Source: Pseudorasbora parva (taxonomy: Eukaryota; Chordata; Actinopteri; Cypriniformes; Gobionidae). From it: a DNA stretch of 64,000 nt. This document shows positions 45,588-57,039 of the stretch, in pieces (position 1 is the stretch's first letter; each line of letters opens with the position of its first letter). The position numbers were made by a program, and so were the translations under genes. Under the pieces are notes generated by a model that worked only from the letters and a program-made list of their open reading frames with translations, made no database searches and was not told the origin of the DNA. The DNA lies in assembly GCF_024679245.1 (NCBI RefSeq), contig NC_090178.1:27747955-27811954 (forward strand), read 5' to 3'.

Positions 45588-46520
45588 ATGGATTCAGCGA
45601 GTATCAACGCCCTACTGACCAGCAGCAACGAGAGACTGGACCAGCAGGAGGCGAACTTAACTGCCACAGGACAGGCAGTACACACCTTGGTGGCACGGGT
45701 GGCCGAGCTGACCCAACAGATGCAACAACTCGTCGGTCCCACTGTGCCCGACCCACCGCCAATTCCCCACACACCATCTGCATCGCGGCAACCGGAACCA
45801 CGTCTGCCTACCCCCGAGAGTTATGCCGGTGAGAGCAATTATTGCAGAGCCTTCCTTACCAAGTGTTCCTTGTTTTTCGCTCTTCAACCGCAGACTTTCA
45901 ACACGGAAAGATCTAAGGTGGCATTCGTCCTCACCCTGCTCTCCGGACGAGCCGCACTTTGGGGAACGGCGGTGTGGGAGAACCAACATCCTTGCTGCTC
46001 CTCGTTCCAGACGCTGGCGGCAGAGATGAGAAGGGTGTTTGACCGAGCGGTGACCGGAAGAGAAGCGGCACGTCAACTCGCAGAGCTCCGCCAAGGTAAC
46101 CGCTCGGTCTCGGATTATTCCATCGAGTTCCGCACCCTGGCCGCCGAGTGCAAGTGGAACGAGGAGGCACAGTGGGACATGTTCCTGCATGGGCTGGCTG
46201 ACCACATCCAGAAGGAGATATTCACCATCGACCTTCCGGAGAAGATTGACGGTCTCATTGACCTTGCTTTGAGGGTGGACGCTCGTCTGAGTCGGCTGAG
46301 GTCCAGGATGGAGCCTCAGCATGGGAGTGTCGAATGCCCTCAGGCCAGCGCTAGGGATGCGGTCAGCTACACCTTCGACCCGGAGCCCATGCAGGTGGGT
46401 CGAGCTCGGCTCTCCCGGGAGGAGAAGGCGAGACGGAGATCCCGTGGTCTTTGCCTGTACTGCGGCGGGAATGGACACCTGCTAGACTCCTGCCCGGTAA
46501 AAGACCACGCCCGGCGGTAA
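45588..46520 (+). CDS. chromovirus gag
   Basis: 310 codons, starting at the first ATG after the primer site. An N-terminal helical stretch ([32 protein letters not shown]) may be a short coiled coil. The middle is a retrotransposon capsid region with [33 protein letters not shown], and [15 protein letters not shown]. Near the end is one CCHC zinc knuckle, [14 protein letters not shown]. The protein packages element RNA. The stop (46518-46520) lies inside the pol frame, which is in the -1 register, so pol is probably made by frameshifting or reinitiation. No classic slippery heptamer is obvious in the overlap. Confidence 0.9.
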   Translation: MDSASINALLTSSNERLDQQEANLTATGQAVHTLVARVAELTQQMQQLVGPTVPDPPPIPHTPSASRQPEPRLPTPESYAGESNYCRAFLTKCSLFFALQPQTFNTERSKVAFVLTLLSGRAALWGTAVWENQHPCCSSFQTLAAEMRRVFDRAVTGREAARQLAELRQGNRSVSDYSIEFRTLAAECKWNEEAQWDMFLHGLADHIQKEIFTIDLPEKIDGLIDLALRVDARLSRLRSRMEPQHGSVECPQASARDAVSYTFDPEPMQVGRARLSREEKARRRSRGLCLYCGGNGHLLDSCPVKDHARR

Positions 46521-49500
46521 AAGGAAGGCTACTGTCGGGCGGGATCTCCGTGGAAAAGACCTCATCCTCCACTCTCCTCCCGGTGAGATTGCTGTGGGCA
46601 GCTCAGGATTATTCCAGCCTCGCCCTCCTCGACTCGGGAGCGGAAGGTAACTTCATTGACTCTGCCCTTGCTCACAAACTTAACATACCCACCATTGCAC
46701 TCAAGAACACCATTTCTGTCAACGCACTCAACGGACAAGTTCTCCCTGACATTTCATTCACCACTGAACCACTTACACTGATCACTTCCGGCAACCACAC
46801 AGAACGCATTTCATTTTTCATCCTGGACTCCCCTTTGGCTCCCGTTGTCCTCGGTCACCCTTGGCTGGAGTTACACAATCCAAGGGTTGACTGGGGACAA
46901 AACTCTGTGTCTGCGTGGAGTGATAGATGTTATGAGTCTTGTTTGGTGTCTGCTTGTTCGTCTGTTTCTCGTTCTGTTTTTCAGAGTGAGACGGTGAATC
47001 TGTCTAACGTGCCTCCGGAGTACCTCGACCTGAAGGAAGTGTTCAGTAAGTCCCGAGCTGCTTCTCTCCCTCCGCATCGTCCCTATGACTGTGCTATAGA
47101 TTTACTCCCAGGTAAGTCTCCGCCTAAGGGCAAACTATACTCTCTTTCTATTCCAGAGAGGGAGGCCATGGAGAAATATATTTCTGATTCTCTAGCCTCC
47201 AAATTCATCCGCCCTTCCTCTTCTCCAGCGGGGGCGGGGTTCTTCTTCGTGGGGAAGAAGGATGGTTCTCTGCGACCTTGCATTGATTACCGAGGGCTGA
47301 ATAACATCACGGTAAAGAATACCTATCCTTTGCCGTTGATGTCTTCAGCTTTCGAGAGGTTACAGGGAGCATCCGTCTTCACGAAGTTGGACTTACGTAA
47401 CGCTTATCATTTGGTTCGCATCAGGGAGGGGGATGAATGGAAAACCGCATTTAACACCCCCAGGGGGCATTTTGAATACTTGGTCATGCCTTTCGGCCTT
47501 TCCAACTCCCCAGCGGTTTTCCAGGCACTCGTCAATGATGTGTTGAGAGACATGGTCGACCAATTCATATATGTCTACCTGGATGACATTTTGATTTTTT
47601 CTTCGTCTCTCCAGGAACATGTTCGACACGTCAGACGAGTGCTTCAGAGGTTGCTAGAGAATGGGCTTTTTGTCAAGGCGGAGAAATGCGCTTTTCATGC
47701 ACAGTCTGTTCCTTTTTTAGGGTACATCGTGTCATCGGAGGGAATGCGCATGGATCCCGACAAGGTTAAGGCTGTGATGGATTGGCCAAGTCCAGATTCC
47801 CGTAAGGCCCTACAGAGGTTTCTGGGGTTTGCCAATTTCTATCGGCGTTTTATTCGCAATTTCAGCCAACTAGCCGCACCTCTGACTGCCTTGACCTCTC
47901 CCCGAATGACGTTCAGGTGGTCCGATACAGCCGAGGCTGTATTCGCCAAACTGAAAAGCCGCTTTGTTTCGGCTCCCATCTTAGTCGCCCCTGATCCCAC
48001 ACGTCAGTTCGTGGTAGAGGTCGACGCGTCAGAGGTGGGGGTAGGAGCGGTTCTTTCACAGCGCTCTCCCTCAGATGACAAGATGCACCCGTGCGCGTTT
48101 TTCTCCCATCGTCTTTCTCCTGCCGAACGCAATTATGACATTGGTAACAGAGAGTTGTTGGCCGTCAAGTTAGCGTTGGAGGAGTGGCGTCATTGGCTTG
48201 AAGGGTCGGGGGTACCTTTTATTGTATGGACGGATCATAAGAACCTTGAATATATTAGATCTGCTAAAAGACTCAACTCCAGGCAGGCTCGGTGGGCATT
48301 TTTTTTCGGACGTTTTGACTTTGTTCTCTCGTACCGCCCCGGGTCTAAAAACATCAAACCCGACTCTTTATCTCGTATTTTTGATGCTTCCGAACGCCCG
48401 GTTACTCCCGAGGGTATTTTGCCAGAGAAGATAGTTATCTCTACACTCACATGGGAGATCGAATCGAAGGTCAAAGTGGCCTTAGAAGGGGTAACGCCCC
48501 CGCCCGGCGGCCCACCGAGTTGTTTGTTCGTTCCGGAGGGGTTAAGATCCGAGGTCCTCAAATGGGGTCACTGCTCCAACATTGCCTGTCATCCAGGGGT
48601 AAACCGCACTTGCAGTTTAATAAAGCAACGATTTTGGTGGCCACTTATGGCTCGCGACGTTCGCAGTTTTGTTTTGGCTTGCTCGGTCTGTGCGGTTGGT
48701 AAGACATCTAACCAACCTCCCCAGGGGTTACTTCAGCCGCTGTCTGTTCCTTCGAGACCCTGGTCCCACATCGCTCTAGATTTTGTTACCGCCCTCCCGC
48801 CCTCCCAGGGCAAGACGGTCGTTTTGACCGTCGTGGACCGATTCTCGAAGGCAGCACATTTCATTCCCTTGCCCAAATTACCCTCAGCCAAGGAGACAGC
48901 GGTATCTGTAGTAGATCACGTCTTTCGGTTACATGGCCTCCCGATGGACGTGGTCTCCGACAGAGGTTCCCAATTTGTGTCCAAATTTTGGCAGGAGTTT
49001 TGTAAATTACTAGGAGCCACGGTTAGTCTGTCTTCGGGTTATCACCCCCAAAGCAACGGTCAGACCGAGAGAGCCAATCAGGATCTGGAGAGAGTGTTGC
49101 GATGTTTGGTATCCAAGAATCCTTCATCCTGGAGCCAGCAACTCTCTATGGTTGAGTACGCTCATAACTCGTTACCAGTGTCATCTACGGGCCTTTCGCC
49201 ATTTGAGTGTAGTGTAGGTTACCAGCCACCTATTTTTCCTAGTCTGGATTCCGAGGTCGCGGTCCCCTCTGTTCACGCCTTTATCCAGAGGTGTCATCGC
49301 ACATGGACCAGAGCCCGTGAGACTCTGCTCCAGGTGGGAGCGCGCACCAAGGCTAAAGCCGATCGCCACCGGTCTAAGCCTCCCGTTTACGTCGTCGGTC
49401 AAAAAGTGTGGCTTTCTACCAAGAACATTCCTCTCCGCTCCGTATCTAATAAACTTGCTCCCAAATTTATCGGCCCGTTCACTGTCACCAAGATCATTAG

Positions 49501-49837
49501 TCCGGTGACAGTCCGCCTCAAACTCCCTCCGGCGTACAGGAGGATTCATCCCGCCTTCCATGTATCCAAAATCAAACCTGTTTTTCACTCCCACCTTAAT
49601 CCGCCAGTCCCGGTTCCCCCACCGCCGCGACTCGTAGATGGGGAACCAACTTATTCGGTTAATCGCATTCTGGATTCTAGACGGAGGGGACGCGGTTTCC
49701 AGTACTTGGTGGACTGGGAAGGTTACGGTCCGGAGGAGAGAAGTTGGGTTCCTGCTAGGGACATTCTGGATCACTCCCTTATTGATGATTACAATCAACA
49801 GGTAAGGTCGGCTGGGAGCGTCAGGGGACGCTCCTAG
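46451..49837 (+). CDS. chromovirus pol: protease, RT, RNase H, integrase, chromodomain
   Basis: 1128 codons without interruption, overlapping gag by 70 nt in the -1 frame. Whether the Met at 46451 is used is unknown. Protease: [14 protein letters not shown] (~residue 58). [47 protein letters not shown], active site [12 protein letters not shown] (~374), then [17 protein letters not shown]. RNase [18 protein letters not shown] (~521), [24 protein letters not shown]. Integrase: zinc finger [17 protein letters not shown]...CSVCAV, catalytic Asp in [10 protein letters not shown] and [10 protein letters not shown], Glu in [13 protein letters not shown]. The last ~55 residues are a chromodomain ([33 protein letters not shown]), which in this clade steers integration by binding histone marks. 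All catalytic residues are present. Confidence 0.94.
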   Translation: MPVLRREWTPARLLPGKRPRPAVKGRLLSGGISVEKTSSSTLLPVRLLWAAQDYSSLALLDSGAEGNFIDSALAHKLNIPTIALKNTISVNALNGQVLPDISFTTEPLTLITSGNHTERISFFILDSPLAPVVLGHPWLELHNPRVDWGQNSVSAWSDRCYESCLVSACSSVSRSVFQSETVNLSNVPPEYLDLKEVFSKSRAASLPPHRPYDCAIDLLPGKSPPKGKLYSLSIPEREAMEKYISDSLASKFIRPSSSPAGAGFFFVGKKDGSLRPCIDYRGLNNITVKNTYPLPLMSSAFERLQGASVFTKLDLRNAYHLVRIREGDEWKTAFNTPRGHFEYLVMPFGLSNSPAVFQALVNDVLRDMVDQFIYVYLDDILIFSSSLQEHVRHVRRVLQRLLENGLFVKAEKCAFHAQSVPFLGYIVSSEGMRMDPDKVKAVMDWPSPDSRKALQRFLGFANFYRRFIRNFSQLAAPLTALTSPRMTFRWSDTAEAVFAKLKSRFVSAPILVAPDPTRQFVVEVDASEVGVGAVLSQRSPSDDKMHPCAFFSHRLSPAERNYDIGNRELLAVKLALEEWRHWLEGSGVPFIVWTDHKNLEYIRSAKRLNSRQARWAFFFGRFDFVLSYRPGSKNIKPDSLSRIFDASERPVTPEGILPEKIVISTLTWEIESKVKVALEGVTPPPGGPPSCLFVPEGLRSEVLKWGHCSNIACHPGVNRTCSLIKQRFWWPLMARDVRSFVLACSVCAVGKTSNQPPQGLLQPLSVPSRPWSHIALDFVTALPPSQGKTVVLTVVDRFSKAAHFIPLPKLPSAKETAVSVVDHVFRLHGLPMDVVSDRGSQFVSKFWQEFCKLLGATVSLSSGYHPQSNGQTERANQDLERVLRCLVSKNPSSWSQQLSMVEYAHNSLPVSSTGLSPFECSVGYQPPIFPSLDSEVAVPSVHAFIQRCHRTWTRARETLLQVGARTKAKADRHRSKPPVYVVGQKVWLSTKNIPLRSVSNKLAPKFIGPFTVTKIISPVTVRLKLPPAYRRIHPAFHVSKIKPVFHSHLNPPVPVPPPPRLVDGEPTYSVNRILDSRRRGRGFQYLVDWEGYGPEERSWVPARDILDHSLIDDYNQQVRSAGSVRGRS

Positions 49838-49849
49838 GGGGAGGGGTAC
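49834..49849 (+). promoter_or_regulatory. polypurine tract of the chromovirus
   Basis: TAGGGGGAGGGGTAC directly before the 3' LTR start at 49850. It overlaps the pol stop. Confidence 0.8.
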
Positions 49850-50280
49850 TGTCACGGTTCATGGATTCCCTGTCTCACTCTTGGGTGCGTGTTGAATGTA
49901 GGTGAGGGCGGAGCCTGGGATTGGCTCATCACGCACCTGTGGCTGATCACCTGCACCAGCTGCAACTCATCACCTTCACCCTATTTAGTCTCTCTGTTTC
50001 TCTCTTGTCTTTGTCAGAGCGTTGTTGGATGTTTCCCCTTGTGTCTCCGTGTTGGTTGTCGTTTCCCCCTTCCGTGAAACGCTGGATCCCTTCCCGGATT
50101 ACCTGTACCGACCTCCCGAGTCACAGCTGCTCACAGCCTGCCCGTGTCGCCAACAGAGCCTCTCTCACTGCTCTGTCTTATCCGGACTTCTTCAGTGTTC
50201 TGAGTTTTGACTTCTGTGACACTATCCGTCAAATAAACTAATTACTTGCTTTTGAATCCTGCCTCTGTGAATCCGTTACA
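49850..50280 (+). repeat. 3' LTR of the chromovirus
   Basis: 431 bp, the same as 45140-45570 at every position I compared, offset 4710. Followed by ACATT, the target duplication. Confidence 0.92.
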
Positions 50281-50585
50281 ACATTAAACTGCACTAACTA
50301 GTTGTATTACTTGTATTACAGAAACAACAGGATCACAGAGCAAGTGAGTAAGCTGTAGAATCCCACTTCAACAGATGGCTTCAAATTGCAAGTGAGACAG
50401 AGGGAGAAGAGAAAAGGAGTAACGAAAATGGACACGCAAGTAATTTACATGGTCTATTTTACTAATTGTTTGTAATCATTTGGAGTAAATCCGGGACTAC
50501 ACTTCACTTGTTAGGTCTATCTCATCTATTTCATCTTTGTTAATAAAAATTAGAAGAAATATGCAATTAAAAACAGTAATAGAAA

Positions 50586-50660
<75 letters not shown>

Positions 50661-51182
50661 AGGGATGCAACAATACAGTTAGTCCATGGTTCAATACATA
50701 ACCTTACTTTGGTTTTTAACCACGGTTTTCCGGTTCGGTTCGGGGTTTTTTTTTTTGCTCTTCTATTCTTAGGTGACAGGAACAGAAAAAGGTAATAAAG
50801 GAGAGTAAAGGAGAAAATGGTTTTTATTGCAATACTCTTTCTTTATTTTACTTAAAAGACTTGAAAACCCTTACTTAAACTTAAAACTTTACATAAAAAA
50901 ATGTATACACATTCCCAGTGTATTGTATTAAATAAAATAAATATAAAGATTTACAGTGGCAGCTCAGAGATGTACAGTAGCATTTAAGTATGAAATTGAA
51001 TGAATAAATGTAGAGTATAAACGTAAATGCGGGTAAACACCCTTAACTTTAGTGCATATGATTGGATATTTGCTCAAATCAGCGCATAGACTCAGGCAAA
51101 CCATTAAAAAAAGAGCAGAATAAATAAAGAGGAATATTCAAGGGGGTAATCTAGCGCTCGGAAAGCGTTCCACCCATAGGGT
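50281..51182. other. TA microsatellite and AT-rich sequence
   Basis: 50322-50343 is bounded by ACAG and GTGAGT and could be a tiny exon, but nothing supports it further. A pure (TA)n run lies at 50589-50656. Just after it, TTTTAGGGATGCAACAATAC followed by CCGGTTCGGTTCGG looks like one end of a hAT-type element, whose other end I did not find. Confidence 0.5.
50589..50656. repeat. (TA)n microsatellite
   Basis: 34 uninterrupted TA steps. Confidence 0.97.
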
Positions 51183-51669
51183 GTTTAAATATTTTCTCCC
51201 GTTGCTTTTGGCTCACTATGGGCTTCTCCCCATTCTTCTCCCTTGACTTGATCAGACCATTGCTAACCAAGCCATTACCTGCTGTTAGCATCCCATTGAC
51301 TCCCATTCATTTTTGCGTCTTTGACAGTGAATAACTTTACATCTGGGACGTTTAAAGACTCCATTTGTCCATTGTTTATTTCTAAAGAAACTCGACAATG
51401 CATAAAAGGCTCCATTACCTTGTATCTTACACTATCGCCCCGCAGAAGCTGTTTTTGTAAAAATAGGCTAACTATTGCGTCATAACCAACGCGACTCTGT
51501 CGCACAGTTGAGAAATTACCGTACAGACCTGAGGAGACGCTCGCAGGCAATCTTTACTGTATATGAGGCAGTCGGGGGGACGTGGAGACATAAAGTCCGA
51601 TAAAGTCAAGGGAGAAGAATGGGGAGAAGCCCATAGAGAACCAAAAGCAATGGGAGAAAATATTTAAAC
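51183..51669. mobile_element. fold-back MITE with ~67-bp inverted ends
   Basis: The left arm 51183-51249 (GTTTAAATATTTTCTCCC...) and right arm 51602-51669 (...GGGAGAAAATATTTAAAC) are reverse complements with about three or four mismatches. The ~350-bp middle has no transposase. I could not define a target duplication. Confidence 0.85.
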
Positions 51670-52069
51670 AACGTGATTCAGCTTTCACTTTCCACAACTA
51701 CTAGAAGACCTACAGTTGAAGTCAGACAGGAGGCTCACGTCACATCTACGTCCTCAAGCTCAGTCTGAGCCGGCGCAGGTCGCTCAGCCATCAGGAAGTG
51801 AGTGCCTCTGATTGGCCTCATTTTTCCGCCGTTGAAGTCAATGGGATAGCTCTGTCCATTTCTTTTACTGTCTATGGGAATATTTCAAACGGGGGGAAAT
51901 GGAAATAAATAATTAAATGCAAAACCGAAAATGGAAAATTGAAAATGGACAAACCCAGAAATTGGGTTGTTTGAACCCAGTGAATGGACCTTTTCAAACA
52001 ACTCAATGTGTGGGTTTGTCCATTTTCAACCCAACTTGGGTTGTTATTAACCCAGCATTTTTTAGACTG

Positions 52070-52787
52070 TAGGACAACCTTGTACGTGGTTTAATTCATG
52101 CGTCCTTCACAAAGACAAGTCTGCCCAATTCAAGCATTGCTGAAGCACTCCCAGATCATCACCGATCCTCCACCAAGTTTCACAGTGGGTGTGAGACACT
52201 GTGGCTTGTAGGCCTCTCCAGGTCTCCGTCTAACCATCAGAAGACCATGTGTTGGACAAAGCTGAAAATTGGACTCATCAGAGAAGATGACCATACTCCA
52301 GTCCTCTACAGTCCAATCCTTATGGTCTCTTGCAAACCTCAGCCTGGCTCTTCTTTGCTTCTCATTGATGAAGGGCTTTTTTCTAGCTTTCCACAACTTC
52401 AGCCCTGTCCACTGGGAGCCTGTTTCGAACTGTCCTCGCCGTGAACTTCACCCCAGCTGCCTTTTGCCATTCTTTTTGTAGGTCACCTGAGGTCATCCTA
52501 TGGTTGTTGAGTGACATTCGAATGAGTTGGTGGTCATTCCAGTCAGTGTAGAGTTATTTTCGCCCTCTGCCAGTCTGTAACTTTGTTGTCCCCAATGTCT
52601 GCTGCTTGACCTTGTTCTTATGAACCGCCGTCTTTAAAATTTTAAGGATGGAAGCAACCCGACGCTCACTGTATCCCTATGCCAGTAAAGCCAGAATATA
52701 CTTGTAGGCTTCCATACTTGTAGAGATGCTGATTTAAGAAAAAAATTGCAGTGGTCTCTTAATTTTTTTTTCTCCCAGAGCTGTATA
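52070..52787 (-). pseudogene. Tc1-type transposon relic
   Basis: On the minus strand the element starts with a Tc1-like end (CAGCTCTGGGAGAAAAAAAA, AAGAGACCACTGCAA at 52787-52747). A decayed N-terminal DNA-binding part follows, then an open transposase piece (52396-52130) with ARLRFARDHKDWTVEDW, VIFSDESNFQL (first catalytic Asp) and GGGSVMIWECFS. The 3' part, including the DDE Glu region and the second inverted repeat, is missing after about 52070. Not functional. Confidence 0.85.
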
Positions 52788-52866
52788 GATATTGTAGTGT
52801 TTTACTTATCTAAACTTTTTAGGGAAGAAAAACAAATAATCAAATAAAATAAAAATCAATGTTTAG

Positions 52867-53995
52867 TAGGGGTGTAAAGATACGCGTATTCGTATTGAAC
52901 CGTTTGGTACGAGGCTTTCGGTTCGGTACGCGGTACGCATTATGTACCGAACGGTTCTTGGACTAATTAATTAGATTGGGAAAATAAAAAAGTGTGTGGA
53001 ATATAATAATATGCGTTCAACAAGGTAGCCCAATAACCAAAACGACATAACAGGCAATGCCCCTGACACCTCCGAAGTGAAAGGAAAAAAAAACACCAAA
53101 TATGTTTTAGGCTGCTCAGTCAGGTGCTCGCTTACTCAGTAATTTCACCACAGATGCATCTCATTTAAAATATACTCTTGTTTCAAAGTCAACACATGGC
53201 TTTTTTTTTTTCTCAAGTAAAGCAACAAAACGACACCTTACCTGGCATTTAGGTTAAAAAAAATGTGCCATAATGGAGAGCACTCGTACTTTCTTGGAGG
53301 TGAAAAGCAAAGTTCTTTTTGACCTGCAGGATTTCTTGGGTGTAAGGGTGTAAAAACGAAAGTAAAGACTAGAGTCGGCTGATTTTGAATAGACTAATGT
53401 AAGTTTCTAATTTAAAATGTTTGTGATTTAAGGCTATAAACTATGTTTAAATGTTTTGCCACTTGTGTGAGCTAAATCTAAAGTATATAAATATGAATAA
53501 ATGAATTTAATAAAATGTTGTTTAAATGTAGTAGGCTACGTAACCTGACTTCTATTAAAGAGTAAACAAAGAAAATTGGAATTCTGACGAGGCATGTTCA
53601 GTAAAAACTTTTGGATTTTAAATAAAAAATAATGAATAAATGCTGTGTTTGTGATATGCAACAGCGGATCAGTTGCGGACTGCAAACGCAGCATATGTAA
53701 AGCACTACAGGGTGTGGGGCTCCTGCAACGCACACGCAACGCAACACGCACCGCACACGCTAATGTAAAGAGCTAATGTCTTATTCCTGTAACTACATAG
53801 AAGATGGGTAAAATCATACAACAACAAAAAATCATACTTTGTTAGTTTTAATAAAATAATAATAAAAAAAGGTAATTTCTGCCAATTTTTTCTTTTTGCT
53901 GTATCTAAAACATACCGAACCGTACCGAACCGAACCGTGACACAAGTGTATCGTATCGAACCGAACCGTGAATTTTGTGAACCGTTACACCCCTA
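52867..53995. mobile_element. non-autonomous hAT element
   Basis: 1129 bp with the exact 8-bp duplication ATGTTTAG (52859-52866 and 53996-54003). Ends are TAGGGGTGTAAAGATACG and, in complement, TAGGGGTGTAACGGTTCAC. Both ends carry clusters of GGTTCGGTACG/ACCGAACCG repeats, typical subterminal transposase-binding repeats. No transposase frame. Confidence 0.92.
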
Positions 53996-54204
53996 ATGTT
54001 TAGTCTTTAGTGTGTTTGCTACAAATGAATTGATCATTATTAAAGCTACAAATGTAGTTCAGTTAAGAACAGTGAGTGATTACCTTTTTTCTTTTATTGT
54101 TTCATTAACATAAATATAAAGACCTAACTCACAGATCTAATATAATGTTAGACATCATTTCCCCAACTGCTCCCCAAATGTTCACTTAAAACTGCATTAA
54201 GTTA

Positions 54205-54515
54205 GCCTGACAAGCCAGAGCCACATCAGGAAGTTAGCTCTGGGAACTCACCATTGACAGGGCTCAATCCGAGGGGCGGGATAAACGGTTGTCTTTCAAA
54301 CTACCTCTGCACGCGATAGGATAGCGCTACAACCAACCTTCTCGGAACCTTCTCTGCCGTCATTATGTTAAGCCCCGCCCACTGGCTCTACACACAATGT
54401 GTTTGGCCTGACCAGAGTTTGGTTTTTACAGCTCATAAGTGTATTTAGAGTTGCTAGACTAAACTCATGGCAAATTAGATTTGCTGCCGCTAGGGTGCGT
54501 CTAGATTTGTAAAAT
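54205..54515. mobile_element. MITE copy 2 (related to 42084-42607)
   Basis: Begins TTAGCCTGACAAGCCAGAG and ends GGGTGCGTCTAGATTTGTAAAATA. Flanks GCATTAAG and GCATTATG suggest an 8-bp duplication with one mismatch. It lacks the central ~210 bp of copy 1. Confidence 0.75.
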
Positions 54516-55029
54516 AGCATTATGTAACATTTGCAGTAAGATATCCCAAAACCACTAGGCCAATACTACATATTTTGTTCAGTTGAGAACCTTCAATATC
54601 CCAAATGTTTCCAACTATTTGTAAATCGTGAGAAAATTGCTATTTTAACCAAGGAACCGGGACGTGTGAGGGCGTCGCCTAACGATGTCATCATATCTCT
54701 TAACCCTCTGTTTCTGGTTTTATTCTGCTGATGCGCTTTACTCCGACTGTAGTGTTAACAAGTGTCACAGCAGCCGCTGAGTGAACGCACAGAGTAACGT
54801 CATAACATAATTTAAAACTCACTCAAATGTGTTATATGATAAACAGAGCTGCGTTACCTCATACTCATTACCAGAAAAGCAGAAATAGTGCCGGCGACTA
54901 TGACATAATCAAAGTTTTTCGCGCTGCTCGTGAGGCTTGTGTTGTTCATCTCATTAACAATCACTCCAGCAGCCTTGCTCAGCTCCACAACACTCGCTCC
55001 TGCTCTGCTTCACACTGCAGTAACGTTAA

Positions 55030-56603
55030 TAGGGATGTAATGATAAATTGTTATATCGCATTAATAAAATGTGACTATATGTATCGTTGATGGAAACGAT
55101 ATGATTTGCAATATAGTTGTTTTATCCAAGGCTCAACTTGCTGTAGTAAGCCTATTTATAAGGTACAATTTACCCAGACACAAATTTACAAATGTACCTC
55201 AAATGTAAATTCTGTCATAATTCTCACCATAATGTCGTTTTTCGTTTAACTTCCAAACACAAATGAAGATATTCTTTATGAAACCCATTTTAAAGTCCAT
55301 TACTCTCAAACTTAAACGATGCAAAAAATAAAGTAATCAAGTGGTCTAATCCAAATCTTCTGAAATCTTCAAGTCTTCTGAATAGACACAATGGCTTTAT
55401 GTGGTGAAAATATTTAAAGCTACACTGTGTGATAATTTCCCCCATCTAGTGGTGAAAAGGTATTTGACCAACCAGTGATTATTAGTTTCTGTTCCTCTCA
55501 ATTCCGATTTTGTTTTAACTCCTACAGTGGCCAATTTAGTCCAAGATTAACATGGCATCCAGTTCAACCTCGTCCATGAGTGCCATCGAGTGTTAAAACG
55601 CGAAAGGCGAAGCTTGAATTTACGGGTATGTCCCTCTTTGGCTAATGTACTTTAAGATGGAGGGGCAACATGGCGGCCAGCATTCGAACCCCTCACCCGT
55701 ATGTATTTTCAATGGTATATTATAAACTTACGAGAATACTTTATTACTTGAAAGAAGTGCATTACATCACATTACATACATTAATTAGCACATATTTTTG
55801 AAAGAACTAAGTGTTTTTAGCTAAGAATAAACTAAAAAAGTTACACAGTGTAGCTTTAACACAGTGAACATTCTGTAGTAAACACAGACGTTCAAATGAT
55901 TGCGTGACGTGCGAAAACAACATGAGAGTGAGTTAAAATTCTTGGATGAGCTAAACATTTACAGTTTGAGAGCGGCCATTTTGACACACTTTCTTGCGAT
56001 TAGAACTGTGATTGATTGCATTGATCATCTGAAATGCATGCACTGCTGGAATGACCCTCTTCAAAGTGAGAGCGCAAACATTATTTAAAGTGGCACTCCT
56101 CCAAAGTCAAAGTGCAAACACCATTTAAAGCGGCAATCCTTAGTGAAAGCGCAAACATAATTTAAATCACCAGATCACATTTAGTTTTAGTAGTATGATT
56201 ATTCAAAGCAGTTTAGATGGTTCATTCTTATACTGCATTAATAGCAGAAACAGCAGGGCATAGCGAGCATGAGCAATGCTGCCTGCATTGAAAGTGCGAG
56301 TAATTCGTGAGGGATTTTTGTTTTTTAATTTACTTTGAGTTTCAGTGACACTATTACATTAATAATCTCATTACATAGAATCATACAATGACAAAACATA
56401 ATGTTAAATATAATTAATAATAATGCAATGGGGGAATATTTGTGGGTCCTGATAATAATACACAAATAATAATATAATAACAATAAAAAAGTTCAAAATA
56501 AAAATAAAAACTTTATTTCGGCTTATCGGGATACATATCGTGTCGGGAGTTCAGTATCGAGATACATATTTAATCGTGACACGAGTGTATCGTTACACCC
56601 CTA
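55030..56603. mobile_element. non-autonomous hAT element with nested MITE
   Basis: 1574 bp with the exact 8-bp duplication AACGTTAA (55022-55029 and 56604-56611). Ends are TAGGGATGTAATGATA and, in complement, TAGGGGTGTAACGATACAC, the same terminal family as 52867-53995. Subterminal GTATCG/CGATAC motifs are present at both ends. A second MITE lies inside at 55418-55856. No transposase. Confidence 0.9.
55418..55856. mobile_element. TTAA-flanked MITE nested in the hAT element
   Basis: 439 bp with ends AGCTACACTGTGTGATAA and, in complement, AGCTACACTGTGTAACTT. It is flanked by TTAA on both sides (55414-55417 and 55857-55860), the target used by piggyBac-type transposases. Confidence 0.82.
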
Positions 56604-56611
56604 AACGTTAA

Positions 56612-57039
56612 TAATCACTTCCATGAACATGATTTCTGAGTCCTATCCCGATTTTTTTCCTACCGGCTGTGAGATGAAGACCACATGTCCCAAGATCTTT
56701 CCCAAAACTGACCTGATTGTCGCTTGTGCAGATTAATATTAAGATCTGTTTGATCTTTCTGAATTGTAGAAATTAACCAAATGATACAAGGATCAGTAGT
56801 TGTTTCTGCACTGAAAGTAAATCCAGACACGATTAAAATCAATGTTTGGGAAGCCAAATTTCAGTATTTTTTGCACAAAATAATAAATCATGTCAATAAA
56901 ACCCTAATTTTAGTGTTTAGGATGTTATAATCTATATACATAAAAGTGACATACACATTTTTATATAAATATGGCAGCGATAAGGTACAGTAATGGTTTT
57001 ATTTGGTGTATTCTTTGCTAACAATCTTTCATTCTTATC
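56612..57039. other. no feature recognised
   Basis: AT-rich sequence with no coding, repeat or structural signal that I can name. Confidence 0.4.

Larger units (their letters stand above)
45140..50280 (+). mobile_element. intact-looking chromovirus (Tf1/sushi type)
   Basis: 5141 bp flanked by the 5-bp duplication ACATT (45135-45139 and 50281-50285). The two 431-bp LTRs appear identical by eye, gag and pol are fully open, and pol ends in a chromodomain. All signs point to a very recent insertion. The site after the LTR matches the LTR's own RNA start rather than a tRNA, as in the self-priming Tf1/sushi group. Confidence 0.93.

Noticed and set aside
45604..46572. Long minus-strand frames (up to 273 codons) opposite chromovirus gag
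   Set aside because: Shadows of the GC-rich gag coding strand with no domain. The + strand has clear gag motifs.
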